Below, piece by piece: positions 17,941-26,408 of a stretch of DNA of 64,000 nucleotides. The DNA lies in NCBI RefSeq assembly GCF_003721595.1, contig NZ_RJJR01000019.1:1-64000 (forward strand), in the 5' to 3' direction. Below the pieces are notes generated by a model. That model ran no database searches. It saw only the letters and a list, made by a program, of their open reading frames with translations, and was not told where the DNA came from. The translations under genes were made by a program, and so were the position numbers. The stretch's first letter is position 1, and every line of letters begins with the position of its first letter. The DNA is from Hanamia caeni. Its GTDB lineage: Bacteria; Bacteroidota; Bacteroidia; Chitinophagales; Chitinophagaceae.

Positions 17941-18403
17941 TCATCTGCCTGTTCTTCTGGGTTGTTGTATTTGACTGTCTGGGATCGTTATTGGTAAGTC
18001 TCCGATTTTGATGCTTTCATCCACTTTTAATGTAGCTACATCTGAAGTCGCAGAGTTATGAACACCGGTAACAATGACACGATATTGAATGCTATCATCT
18101 GCGCTTACTATATTATTGACCGTTAAGGAGGATAATGTGGCCGCTGGTACATTGCTCCATATTACACCACGATCAAGACTGTTCTGCCATTGATATGTAA
18201 GGTTCTGACCGGTAGCCACAACGTTAAAAGTAGTGCTGAATATTTTTTGTAGAAGGGTTCCCTCTTCTATCTTTTGTGGTTACAGATGCATCTTGCGGTT
18301 GCGATGTAATTTGAACACTACTGTCTGTTTGGGCAAAAGAAATGTTGGTGCCGGCAATCAGTAAAATAAAACTGATGGCGAAATTTGAAATTGCTTTTTT
18401 CAT
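17941..18403 (-). pseudogene. Secreted Ig-like domain protein, frameshifted
   Basis: The gene starts at the ATG at 18403 with a signal peptide nearly identical to that of the neighbouring gene (MKKAISNFAISF...NISFAQT). The mature part begins VQITSQPQDASVTT, typical of bacterial Ig-like repeats. The frame runs into a stop at about 18229. The continuation, with STTFNVVATGQNLTYQWQ and the second half of the Ig fold (VNNIVSADDSIQYRVIVTG), is in another frame and runs to 17941. Removing one base from the T6 tract at 18243-18248 joins the halves. The product would be about 153 residues, one Ig-like module. After the stop the same frame meets further stops, so no longer protein is evident. Either a real pseudogene or a homopolymer error. 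Confidence 0.75.
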
Positions 18404-18409
18404 GTGTTT
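18321..18409. repeat. Duplicated leader/signal-peptide cassette, copy 2
   Basis: Direct repeat of 17676-17764 (four mismatches in 89 bp). It carries the start codon and signal-peptide region of the frameshifted Ig-like gene; upstream similarity fades out by about 18470. Confidence 0.9.
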
Positions 18410-18510
18410 ATATTTTTTATTTTTTGGGAATGTTGAAACCTTTGGAAAGCCCATTTAAGGTTTTGGAAATGACACATTAAATAATTACCAAAAAGCTCGA
18501 ATTAATTACT

Positions 18511-19449
18511 TTATAAGCGTCGTAAATCAATAGTTTCTGTGCTCACTTGTTTTCCGTTTTTATCATAATCTTTGCCCACCTGGTGCCACTTTCCATCTTG
18601 CAGGGTAACAGTATATTCAGTTTGGATAACAGTTGGTTTATCGGGATACATAACAGTTGCAGTGAATGAATTTATTTTATCAGAAGTTATTTTACCTGTG
18701 CTGGTGAAGGTTTGTCCAAAGCGATTTTCACGAACAGACGTATAGGAAATGGTGCCTGTATTAAAGTCAGGAATGAAATATTCATAAGCAGTGGGAGGGG
18801 CAAATGATTGGCCGTTATTGGTAAAAATAAAAGATGAAAGTTGCTCCATGCCGATGGGCGTTTCTTTCAGTTCAAATGCAGCAGAATTTAATACAGCACC
18901 ATTAGAAGGCTCCATGGTAGCTTTTCCATCCAAAACCCATTTGCCCACAAAAGCCCTCATGTTGCTCATAACATTATTCATCACATAAGCGGCATTGTTT
19001 ATTAAAGTAAAATTCAGAATTTTCCACGCGCCGTTCTGTTTTACTAAAGTGCGCATTTCGGTGTTCGGATTTTTACTGCCTTCCTTAAATGAAACTGTGG
19101 CCATATTTCCGCTTATATAAATGTGATAATCCGTTTTGTTGAGAAATGGTGCAATTTCAGCCTCACTTCTCACACTTAGTTCCTCAATGTCATTTTTGTA
19201 TTGGGCTGCGATGGCATTCCAGCCGAGCAGTTGGCTATAGCCGTTGGCGCTTGCATTAAGAACGCTGGCTGCCGTATCATGCACCCATGTGTTCGCCCAG
19301 CCATCATAATTTTTATGAAAGTAATTGCTGGTTTCTTCGTTTAATACTTTTTTAATGGCCGCCTCATCTGATTTTTGTGCTGAAGCACTGGTAAAAACGA
19401 AGCATCCGGCGATAGCACAAATAAGTGCGAAAAGCATTGTTTTTTTCAT
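18511..19449 (-). CDS. Secreted NTF2-like (SnoaL/DUF4440-type) protein with C-terminal lipocalin-like part
   Basis: A 312-residue secreted protein. Signal peptide residues 1-24 (ending SASAQ). Residues 28-150 look like an NTF2-like domain: a helical start (DEAAIKKVLNEETSNYFHKNYDGWANTWVHD), the typical GWNAIAAQYKNDI helix and paired strands ending MRTLVKQNGAWKILNF. The second half (about 165-312) begins FVGKWVLDG and has repeated strands with a closing DLRRL; it reads like a beta-barrel or DUF1579-like ligand fold. No enzyme residues are evident. It sits in a run of small secreted proteins on the minus strand (17309 to 19902), 27 bp downstream of the next gene. Confidence 0.7.
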   Translation of the reverse strand: MKKTMLFALICAIAGCFVFTSASAQKSDEAAIKKVLNEETSNYFHKNYDGWANTWVHDTAASVLNASANGYSQLLGWNAIAAQYKNDIEELSVRSEAEIAPFLNKTDYHIYISGNMATVSFKEGSKNPNTEMRTLVKQNGAWKILNFTLINNAAYVMNNVMSNMRAFVGKWVLDGKATMEPSNGAVLNSAAFELKETPIGMEQLSSFIFTNNGQSFAPPTAYEYFIPDFNTGTISYTSVRENRFGQTFTSTGKITSDKINSFTATVMYPDKPTVIQTEYTVTLQDGKWHQVGKDYDKNGKQVSTETIDLRRL

Positions 19450-19476
19450 GTTTTTTATTTTATAAGATTATAAAAA

Positions 19477-19902
19477 TTATTCTGCCACTACCCCATATAT
19501 TTCATCAGAGTGGTGTTCGGGATTCAGAAATAAGCTAAGCCATTGATCCCCAAAATCTTTATGAGTTTTTACATATTCTCTGAAAAGACTAAACTCCTTT
19601 TCAAAAGCGGCTTGTAAGTCATTCATGCTTTTTAATTCAAAAATCATAAGTACCTCCCTGCTATCATGTCCCCACATGTGTGCTACAATTTTAGAACTGG
19701 TGAAATAAGGGTTGGCATCCATCGCAGTTTTCTTGAAGATTTCCAATAAAGAATCCACATTCATTTTCAGCGTTGCACCGGTTCTGTTGATGTACATAGT
19801 ATGTATCACAAAAGGTTTGGGTTCCTGGTTATTTTGGGCATTAACAGTAAAATAGAATGCCATGAAGGCAATAGCTGTGAAGAGCATTTTTTTTGTTTGC
19901 AT
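19477..19902 (-). CDS. Small secreted protein of unknown function
   Basis: The 141-residue protein has a signal peptide (residues 1-22, ending VNAQ), then FVIHTMYINRTGATLKM, a helix rich in Asp/Lys (VDSLLEIFKKTAMD), VAHMWGHDSREVLMIFELKS and another helix (LQAAFEKEFSLFREY). The alternation resembles a dimeric alpha/beta-barrel such as the product of 17309-17758, though sequence identity is low. Two His (in HMWGHD) could bind metal or haem; this is speculation. It lies 27 bp upstream of the NTF2-like gene, so the two are probably co-transcribed. Confidence 0.65.
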   Translation of the reverse strand: MQTKKMLFTAIAFMAFYFTVNAQNNQEPKPFVIHTMYINRTGATLKMNVDSLLEIFKKTAMDANPYFTSSKIVAHMWGHDSREVLMIFELKSMNDLQAAFEKEFSLFREYVKTHKDFGDQWLSLFLNPEHHSDEIYGVVAE

Positions 19903-20310
19903 GTTGTTTTGTTTTTAAAATTTTTTAAATGATTGAGTGGAAAACGAAGACGCCGGAATTCAAAACCCACTATCGGGAGAAAATTGGTTGCGACATCTGT
20001 TTGTTTTATCCAGGTAAAATTAAAGTGAGTAAGATGCAGCCACTTATACTTTTGGCGCAAAAGGTTGGATAAATCACGCATTTTGATTCGAGAAGCATGT
20101 TTCAACGTAGAAAAGGATAGCAAATTGACCTGCCGGGCGGCAGACAGGGAAATAATCAGAATTTTTATTTTATTTTTCTTGTTAGGCGAAAAATGCAATT
20201 TTGCCACCGGTTATCCAAATTGACATTAATTAGAAAATAGTCAATTCGATACAGTAAAAAAAGAAATAAGTAAGATTTTTATTTTGAAAATGCTAAGCCG
20301 GATAAGCTTC
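19903..20310. other. Intergenic region, 408 bp
   Basis: This gap separates the secreted-protein genes from the hybrid regulator. It contains one REP-like GC-rich segment at 20129-20149 (listed separately). The rest is A/T-rich with only short, composition-driven open frames. I see no RNA gene or convincing promoter. Confidence 0.6.
20129..20149. repeat. REP-like GC-rich palindromic fragment
   Basis: The segment reads CCTGCCGGGCGGCAGACAGG; TGCC and GGCA can pair. Its reverse complement shares CCCTGTCTGCCG with the two repeats at 61375-61393 and 61444-61462. It is an isolated GC-rich island in A/T-rich DNA, as expected for a dispersed repeat. Confidence 0.5.
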
Positions 20311-23157
20311 CTATTTTTTTACCTCTGATGGTGAAATTCCAAAGTGGTTTTTAAAAACCCTCGAAAAATAGGCAGGTTCGGTAAAGCCGGTTTCATAAGC
20401 AATTTCGGCAATGGTGGCCTGATCATTTTTTAATAATTCCATGGCTCTTTCCATTCTGATAGTACGAATAAATGTTCCGGCAGACTGGTTGATGATAGCT
20501 TTTAATTTCCGGTTGATTTGCGAAGAGCTCATACCAAATTCATGGCCTAATTCTTCAACGGAAAATTTTTCGTCGCTGATATGTTTTTCTACCGTATCAA
20601 GCAGGCGCTGCATAAACTGGCTGTCCTGTGATGTCACAGTTATTTCGCTTGGCTTTACTATTAATTTACCACTGAATTTTTTACGAAGTTTATTCCGCAG
20701 TTCAATGAGATTATGAACCCTTAATAATAATTCTTTTGAATTGAAGGGCTTGATCAAATACGCATCCGCACCGGTTTTCAGTCCGCTCAGTTTATCGGAA
20801 TCTTCTGCGCGTGCCGTGAGCAATATTACCGGAATATGGCTGGTGAAATCGTCAGTTTTTAATTGCTGGCACAATTCGAAACCATCCATTTCGGGCATCA
20901 TCACATCACTGATGACGAGGTCAGGAATATGTTGGCGAGCCATTTCAAATCCTTCTCTTCCGTTTTTCGCCTCCAAAACTGTATAAATATCTGCTAATTT
21001 GCTCCTGATATATTTTCTTACATCCTGTTGGTCTTCTACAATCAACACGCTGGCCTGGCTGCCATTTACATTTTCTTCATGCCCCACATTTTCTGTTTCG
21101 GTAATTACTTCTACAGGATTTTCAAACAATGCTTTATTTATGGCTGTATTTTTTGAAAGATTTTTTTTATTAAAAGGAAAATAACAGCTAAAAGTTGTTC
21201 CACTGTTGATAGTGCTTTTCACTGTAATCTTTCCTTTATGTAATTCAACCAATTCTTTTACAAGCGCCAGCCCGATACCGGTGCCTTCATATTGCTTTTT
21301 ATGAGAATCATCCGCCTGGTAAAAACGATCAAAAATAAAAGGTAGTTTTTCTGAAGGAATACCGGTTCCGGTGTCTTCTACTTTCAGTTCCAACATGCCA
21401 TTTTCAGAAAGGCAAATACTTACAATAATATTGCCGTCGGCCGGGGTAAACTTAAAAGCATTTGCAAGAAGGTTGGTCAAAATTTTTTCTAAAACATCTT
21501 CATCAAAATAAAACCAAACTGTCTCATTTCTCAAGTCATTTTTTAATCTCGGGTCAACTTCTGTTTCCAACAAAATATTTTTCTTATGCGCCATGGAAGA
21601 AAATGAATGCACGATTTGTTTTACAAAAGGAATAATATCATCCCTTGAAGTGTTCAATTGATAATTTCCTACGTCCAGTTTGGATAAATCCAGAAGCTGG
21701 TTTATTAGTTGCAATAACCGTTTTGAATTACGGTGAATGTAGAGCAAAGGCTCCCTGAATTTCTGCGCTTTTTTATCATTCAGCAGATCTTCAATAGGCC
21801 CGATGATAAGCGTGAGCGGCGTTCTAAATTCATGGGAAATATTGGTAAAAAATGTTGATTTCATCTGATCAAGCGATGCCTGCTGAGCCACTTTTTTTCT
21901 CAGATTGGAAAACCGGAGAAACAACACCCACGTGAAAAAAGTCATCATCCAGAAAAAAGTAAGAATCAAAATAAAAAATGCCGCACGGCTAAATCCCGAT
22001 TCATAACCCGAAATATCCGGAGAGCCAAGCCTTGTAGAATACAATCCAAAAGCAACGGCTGAAGCATAAGCTATTAATCCGAGAAGTAAAATCGGCATCA
22101 GCGCAACCAGCACCAGTCGTGTAATCCGCTCTTTATCCCGAACATAAAATAATAGAGTTGTCAGAAGTGAAATCTCATAAATTAAATTGACTACATTTTG
22201 TGAAACATGTGAAGGTTTTGCAAGATTAATATGAAAAGCTGCCGATGCAAAATAGGTGAATAAAAGAACGAAAATCTGCGCATAGCCAAAGGCCAGAAGA
22301 TATTTATCCCAACGTGGAAAGCGATGAAAGGTTTTTAAAAAATAACGCACAAATTGTATGAGCATAAAGCTGGAAAGACTATTGGCAAAAATGTATAAAT
22401 ACAATACAAGCTGAGGTTCTTCCCTGAGAAAAACATTGTTTAAACTACATAGCGCTTCTATGCTTGCCATCAAAAGAAACAGTGTGAAATAAAGAAATTC
22501 TTTTTCGTGAACTACCAGGAAAAAGTAAAAATTAATGACCATAGACAGGATGAACATTCCCAGCAGAAATGTATCCTGGATTTCATTCATATTATGAGAT
22601 TCATTCTTTACATAATTGTATTCGATCAGCTTATCGGTAAAGCTAAAAGACATTTTTATAGAGTCAGGTTGTGCATCAATAAAATTCCAATGCATTCTTT
22701 TATAAACGGTGAGCGTATCATCGGCTGGAATAGAAAGCATGAAGGCCGGAATTCTTTTCAATCCGTCACGCTGGCTCCATTTTACACCGGCGCCCGTGAT
22801 AAAATGCTGCCATTTATCACCATTAATTTTTGCATACAAATCGGCGCGAAAAGAAGCTTCCGGCAAAGATATTTTTGCTTCCTTTGGAAGACCGTTGATA
22901 ATTTGATAGCGCTGCCAGTAAACTCGAGTCTTATAATTAATTTTTGGATCATTATTTTGAAACTGGTTAGAATTGATCGCCTGATCTAACGTAAGATTGC
23001 CGGTTGTATCCGCCATCATCTGCCAGTTGCCGGCAGGTAAAAGAATATAGGCTGCGGTGTCAGCGGTGATCTTATAAGCAGGCAAGTAATCCTGTGACCA
23101 CGATGTTGTAACAACGGATAAAGCAATTAGTGGAGCAAAAAAAATACGTTTCTTCAT
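20311..23157 (-). CDS. Hybrid two-component sensor kinase/response regulator with AraC output (7TMR-DISM type)
   Basis: This 948-residue protein joins a sensor and its transcription factor. Order: signal peptide (1-21), periplasmic beta-rich 7TMR-DISM extracellular domain (about 30-185), seven transmembrane helices (about 195-415), HisKA with the phosphorylatable His in ISHEFRTPL (about 442), HATPase with NLLANAFKFT and DTGTGIP (about 565-605), receiver with VEDQQDVRKY and phospho-acceptor Asp in SDVMMPEMDG (about 750), and a C-terminal AraC HTH (about 850-948, two helix-turn-helix units, the second with IAEIAYETGFTEPAYFSRVF). Known hybrid regulators of Bacteroidota use propeller sensors; this one uses the DISM sensor, so carbohydrate control is not certain. 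It lies 5.4 kb from the susC start on the same strand, and its target may be that locus, the nearby secreted proteins or others. Confidence 0.92.
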   Translation of the reverse strand: MKKRIFFAPLIALSVVTTSWSQDYLPAYKITADTAAYILLPAGNWQMMADTTGNLTLDQAINSNQFQNNDPKINYKTRVYWQRYQIINGLPKEAKISLPEASFRADLYAKINGDKWQHFITGAGVKWSQRDGLKRIPAFMLSIPADDTLTVYKRMHWNFIDAQPDSIKMSFSFTDKLIEYNYVKNESHNMNEIQDTFLLGMFILSMVINFYFFLVVHEKEFLYFTLFLLMASIEALCSLNNVFLREEPQLVLYLYIFANSLSSFMLIQFVRYFLKTFHRFPRWDKYLLAFGYAQIFVLLFTYFASAAFHINLAKPSHVSQNVVNLIYEISLLTTLLFYVRDKERITRLVLVALMPILLLGLIAYASAVAFGLYSTRLGSPDISGYESGFSRAAFFILILTFFWMMTFFTWVLFLRFSNLRKKVAQQASLDQMKSTFFTNISHEFRTPLTLIIGPIEDLLNDKKAQKFREPLLYIHRNSKRLLQLINQLLDLSKLDVGNYQLNTSRDDIIPFVKQIVHSFSSMAHKKNILLETEVDPRLKNDLRNETVWFYFDEDVLEKILTNLLANAFKFTPADGNIIVSICLSENGMLELKVEDTGTGIPSEKLPFIFDRFYQADDSHKKQYEGTGIGLALVKELVELHKGKITVKSTINSGTTFSCYFPFNKKNLSKNTAINKALFENPVEVITETENVGHEENVNGSQASVLIVEDQQDVRKYIRSKLADIYTVLEAKNGREGFEMARQHIPDLVISDVMMPEMDGFELCQQLKTDDFTSHIPVILLTARAEDSDKLSGLKTGADAYLIKPFNSKELLLRVHNLIELRNKLRKKFSGKLIVKPSEITVTSQDSQFMQRLLDTVEKHISDEKFSVEELGHEFGMSSSQINRKLKAIINQSAGTFIRTIRMERAMELLKNDQATIAEIAYETGFTEPAYFSRVFKNHFGISPSEVKK

Positions 23158-23450
23158 ACAATTAATCTCATCTCAATATGCCTAATTTCCGGTAAATAAA
23201 GACAGGTAAAAACTTTGCAGAAACAGTCGAAGCCTGTTTATACAGTTAGTACTGTTCGTTACTATTTTCTGAGGGAGGTAATTTTTTAAGAGACGAAATC
23301 AGTGTTGAAGGTAAAACAATCCTCTTGGATAGGAAAAAACGGTTAAGGCTTAGTTCAATAAACGTTACTTGTCAGTGCTGCCTGAAAGCTACGTAAGCTG
23401 CTGTTGACTGTTATTCCTTGAACAAAACGTGTTGTCCCGGCTTGCCAAAT

Positions 23451-24179
23451 TCATTTATGATTCACGATGGCTTTCATCTCATTTGCATTTCTAATCGCAA
23501 CGGCATCGTAATCATTATTAAAATAAATAAACGCCTGTTTTACCATGGCCTGGGATTTTATTTCATTAACAATTTTTTTCAGGTAAGCAGTTGAATAAGA
23601 AGAGCGATACAAATCAGGCACCCCGTGCATTCTGTAATACAGAATGGGCGAATTGGCGATTACCTTATCAGGTAATAACGGATGGCTCATGCCGCAAAAA
23701 GTAATTTTATGTTGTTCAAGGGTTTTGTACACATTTTCATTCCACCAGCTATAATGCCTGAATTCTACTATGTTTGAAAATTGTTTATACAGATTGGACA
23801 CTATTTTTTCAAGGCGATTTTCGGTGTAAGTATAGTTCGGTGGAAACTGAAATAAAATGCAGGCTGCTTTTTCTTTCAATCCTTTTTCAACCGTCACATA
23901 AAAATCTTTAAAAAATTTACCACAATCATTAAGTTTTTTAAAATGGGTAATTGCTCTTGGGGCTTTCACTGCAAAAGTAAAATTAGCAGGGCTTCTGTCA
24001 TACCAACTCTTTAACATAGGAACTTTCGGGAACCTATAGAAGGTAACATTTAATTCAAGCGTATTAAAATGTTCTGCATAATATTCGAACCATTTTCGTT
24101 GTGGGATTTCTTTGGGATAAAAAACACATTTCCAGTCCTTATAATGAAATCCTGAACAACCGATGTGCCATTGAATCAT
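23451..24179 (-). CDS. DUF72 family protein
   Basis: The 242-residue protein matches DUF72, a TIM-barrel-like family resembling xylose isomerase/AP endonuclease folds: IGCSGFHYKDWK near the start, FEYYAEHFNTLELNVTFYRFP, SPANFTFAVKAPRAITHFKKL, and the C-terminal FIYFNNDYDAVAIRNA. The biochemical function of the family is not established. The conserved Glu/Asn of LELNVTFY and the FNND motif line the presumed pocket. The gene is isolated between the hybrid regulator and the E1 gene. Confidence 0.88.
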   Translation of the reverse strand: MIQWHIGCSGFHYKDWKCVFYPKEIPQRKWFEYYAEHFNTLELNVTFYRFPKVPMLKSWYDRSPANFTFAVKAPRAITHFKKLNDCGKFFKDFYVTVEKGLKEKAACILFQFPPNYTYTENRLEKIVSNLYKQFSNIVEFRHYSWWNENVYKTLEQHKITFCGMSHPLLPDKVIANSPILYYRMHGVPDLYRSSYSTAYLKKIVNEIKSQAMVKQAFIYFNNDYDAVAIRNANEMKAIVNHK

Positions 24180-24304
24180 AGTAGCTTAGGATTAAGTATT
24201 TCAAAAAGTTGCATAGCGCTCTTCCGGATGCGTACAAAGTTCAACAATAAAAAATAAAACCGGGTTATTTATCCGTTTACTGTTGAAGCATCCAAAGCTA
24301 CTTA

Positions 24305-26365
24305 TTAGTAAGTCAATAATTTTTTGAGTGATTCGCTAACTTTTTCACTATTTGGCAGCATCTGATTTTCCAATAAAATATTTAACGGAACGGCGGGAAG
24401 ATTCATAGCACCAAGCACCTCTACAGGAGCGTCCAAAAACCGGAAACACTCTTTTGAAATCCTTGCTGCAAGCGCTTCGGCAAATGAATTATTTTGTTGC
24501 TCCTCTGTAAGCACCAAACATTTCCCATGTTTTTTTACTGCTGAAAAAACCAATTCTTCATCTAAGGGAAATAAAGTTCTGAGATCAATAATTTCTATAT
24601 TACCCTGAAATTTTTTCGCAGCATTTTTTGCCCAGTAAACACCCATTCCATAAGTGATCACACAACAGCTTTCGCCCTTATTCATTTTATTCTCATCCGG
24701 ATGCAAAACGATATTTGCTTTGCCTAACGGTAATACATAGTCGCCCGAAGGCTCAGCTCTTTTTGCATCTTCAGTGCCCGGCACTTTGCTCCAATACAGG
24801 CCTTTATGCTCCAACATCATCACCGGGTTGGGATCCAAAAACGCTGCTTTCATTAAACCTTTCATATCAGCGGCATTAGAAGGATACACGATTTTGATTC
24901 CCTTAATTGCCAACAATAAACTTTCAATGCTTGCACTGTGATAAGGTCCGCCACCAATATAGGCGCCAATAGGAACACGAATGACTACTTGCAACGGAAA
25001 TTTTCCATCACTTAAAAAGCAACTTTTGGCTACCTCCGTATAAAGCTGGTTGATGCCCGGAAAAATATAATCAGCAAATTGAACTTCCACAATTGGTTTT
25101 ACGCCCGTGGCACACATGCCCACCGTAGAGCCAATAATATAGGCCTCCTGTATCCCTGTATTGAAAACCCGGTGATCGCCAAATTGATCACCCAATGTAG
25201 CAGTTTCCCTAAAAACGCCGCCCAGCCTGCGGCCTACATCCTGACCGTAAACAACGGCTTCCGGGAATTGTTCCATTATTTCCCTGATGGCGAATAATGC
25301 AGCATCTACCATTACGATTTTTTCCTTTCCGGCAGGAGAACGTTCGCCTTCTTCTTTTACATTTGAAGGAGCGAAAATATGTTCAGCGATTTTCGCAGGA
25401 TCCGGTTCAGGCGCGGCTTTTGCCTTTTCAAATTGCCGGGCAACTTCACCAATAGTTTTTTCACTCACTTTATTCAGTTCCATTTCTTCAAACCCCATTT
25501 GAAGCAATCGCTTTTTTAATTTGGGAAGTGGATCGTTTTTGGCATGCGCTGCAAGATCTTCTTCTGAACGGTAAAATTCCTTTCTAACGCCGCTCGTATG
25601 GTGGCCCAACAGAGGCACTTTTGCATGAACAAGGTAAGGCCCTGAGTTTTTTCTAACTTGTTTTATTACGCGTTTCATCGCGGCATAACTTTCGAAAAAA
25701 TCGCTACCGTCGATGGATACACGATTTAATCCCTTAAAGCCTTTTGCAAATCTGTAGGCATTCATATTGCGCGCTTCATAAGAAGCAACACTTATTCCCC
25801 AATTATTATCCTGCACAAGAAAAATTATCGGCAATCTTTTCAAAACCGCTACCTGCAAGGCCTCGCTTACTTCGCCTTCCGCCATGCTTGCATCGCCAAG
25901 CGAGCAAATGACCACTGGATTTTCTTCTTGCTTTCCCTTTTTAAACAAGGGTGAATTTATTTTTTGTAAATATTGAAGCCCTTGCGCAATACCGGCTGCC
26001 GGAATAGCCTGCATGCCTGTGGCGCTGCTTTGCGTAATGATTGTAGGCTTATCTTCACCACGATAATTAGGATGGCAATAATAAACTTTACCTCCTGAAA
26101 AAATATCATCAGCTTTCGCCAATAATTGTAACATGAACGTATATGGCGTAAAGCCAAGGCCCAACAAAAGGCTTTCATCGCGATAATAAGGGCTCACATA
26201 ATCACAGGGTAGTAAGTGAAAAGCAGTTGCCAGTTGAATAGCTTCATGGCCGCGCGAAGTAGAATGAACATACCTGCATACCTGGCGGTTCTCATCATAG
26301 GTTTTTGCCATTTCGCATGCAGTTACCATCAAACGATACGCATTGAGAAGAATCTGTTTTTCCAT
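24305..26365 (-). CDS. Fused 2-oxoacid dehydrogenase E1 (alpha plus beta)
   Basis: A 686-residue TPP enzyme fusing E1-alpha (about 1-330) and E1-beta (about 345-686). The alpha half has the TPP motif starting GDASMAEGE and ending QDNNWGIS about 28 residues later, and HHTSGVRKEFYRS near the phosphorylation-loop position. The beta half has GQDVGRRLGGVFRET, FNTGIQEAYIIG, VEVQFADYIFPG and the ITYGMGVYWA segment of the transketolase C-terminal domain. It decarboxylates branched-chain 2-oxoacids or pyruvate and passes the acyl group to a lipoyl E2; the E2 and E3 genes are not in the window. The gene follows bioB with a 30-bp gap containing a TTAGCTAATT-type repeat and is probably co-transcribed with it. 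Confidence 0.9.
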   Translation of the reverse strand: MEKQILLNAYRLMVTACEMAKTYDENRQVCRYVHSTSRGHEAIQLATAFHLLPCDYVSPYYRDESLLLGLGFTPYTFMLQLLAKADDIFSGGKVYYCHPNYRGEDKPTIITQSSATGMQAIPAAGIAQGLQYLQKINSPLFKKGKQEENPVVICSLGDASMAEGEVSEALQVAVLKRLPIIFLVQDNNWGISVASYEARNMNAYRFAKGFKGLNRVSIDGSDFFESYAAMKRVIKQVRKNSGPYLVHAKVPLLGHHTSGVRKEFYRSEEDLAAHAKNDPLPKLKKRLLQMGFEEMELNKVSEKTIGEVARQFEKAKAAPEPDPAKIAEHIFAPSNVKEEGERSPAGKEKIVMVDAALFAIREIMEQFPEAVVYGQDVGRRLGGVFRETATLGDQFGDHRVFNTGIQEAYIIGSTVGMCATGVKPIVEVQFADYIFPGINQLYTEVAKSCFLSDGKFPLQVVIRVPIGAYIGGGPYHSASIESLLLAIKGIKIVYPSNAADMKGLMKAAFLDPNPVMMLEHKGLYWSKVPGTEDAKRAEPSGDYVLPLGKANIVLHPDENKMNKGESCCVITYGMGVYWAKNAAKKFQGNIEIIDLRTLFPLDEELVFSAVKKHGKCLVLTEEQQNNSFAEALAARISKECFRFLDAPVEVLGAMNLPAVPLNILLENQMLPNSEKVSESLKKLLTY

Positions 26366-26371
26366 AACTTA

Positions 26372-26408
26372 TTAGTTAATTAGCCAATTAGCTAATCAGC
26401 TAATTAAG
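26372..26408. repeat. TAATTAGC-type short repeats at the bioB 3' end
   Basis: Overlapping units related to TTAGCTAATT fill the space between the E1 start and bioB and extend into the last codons of bioB, whose TGA is at 26396-26398. The sequence has internal dyad symmetry and may fold at the RNA level. It is a small A/T-rich repeat, not a mobile element. Confidence 0.5.
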
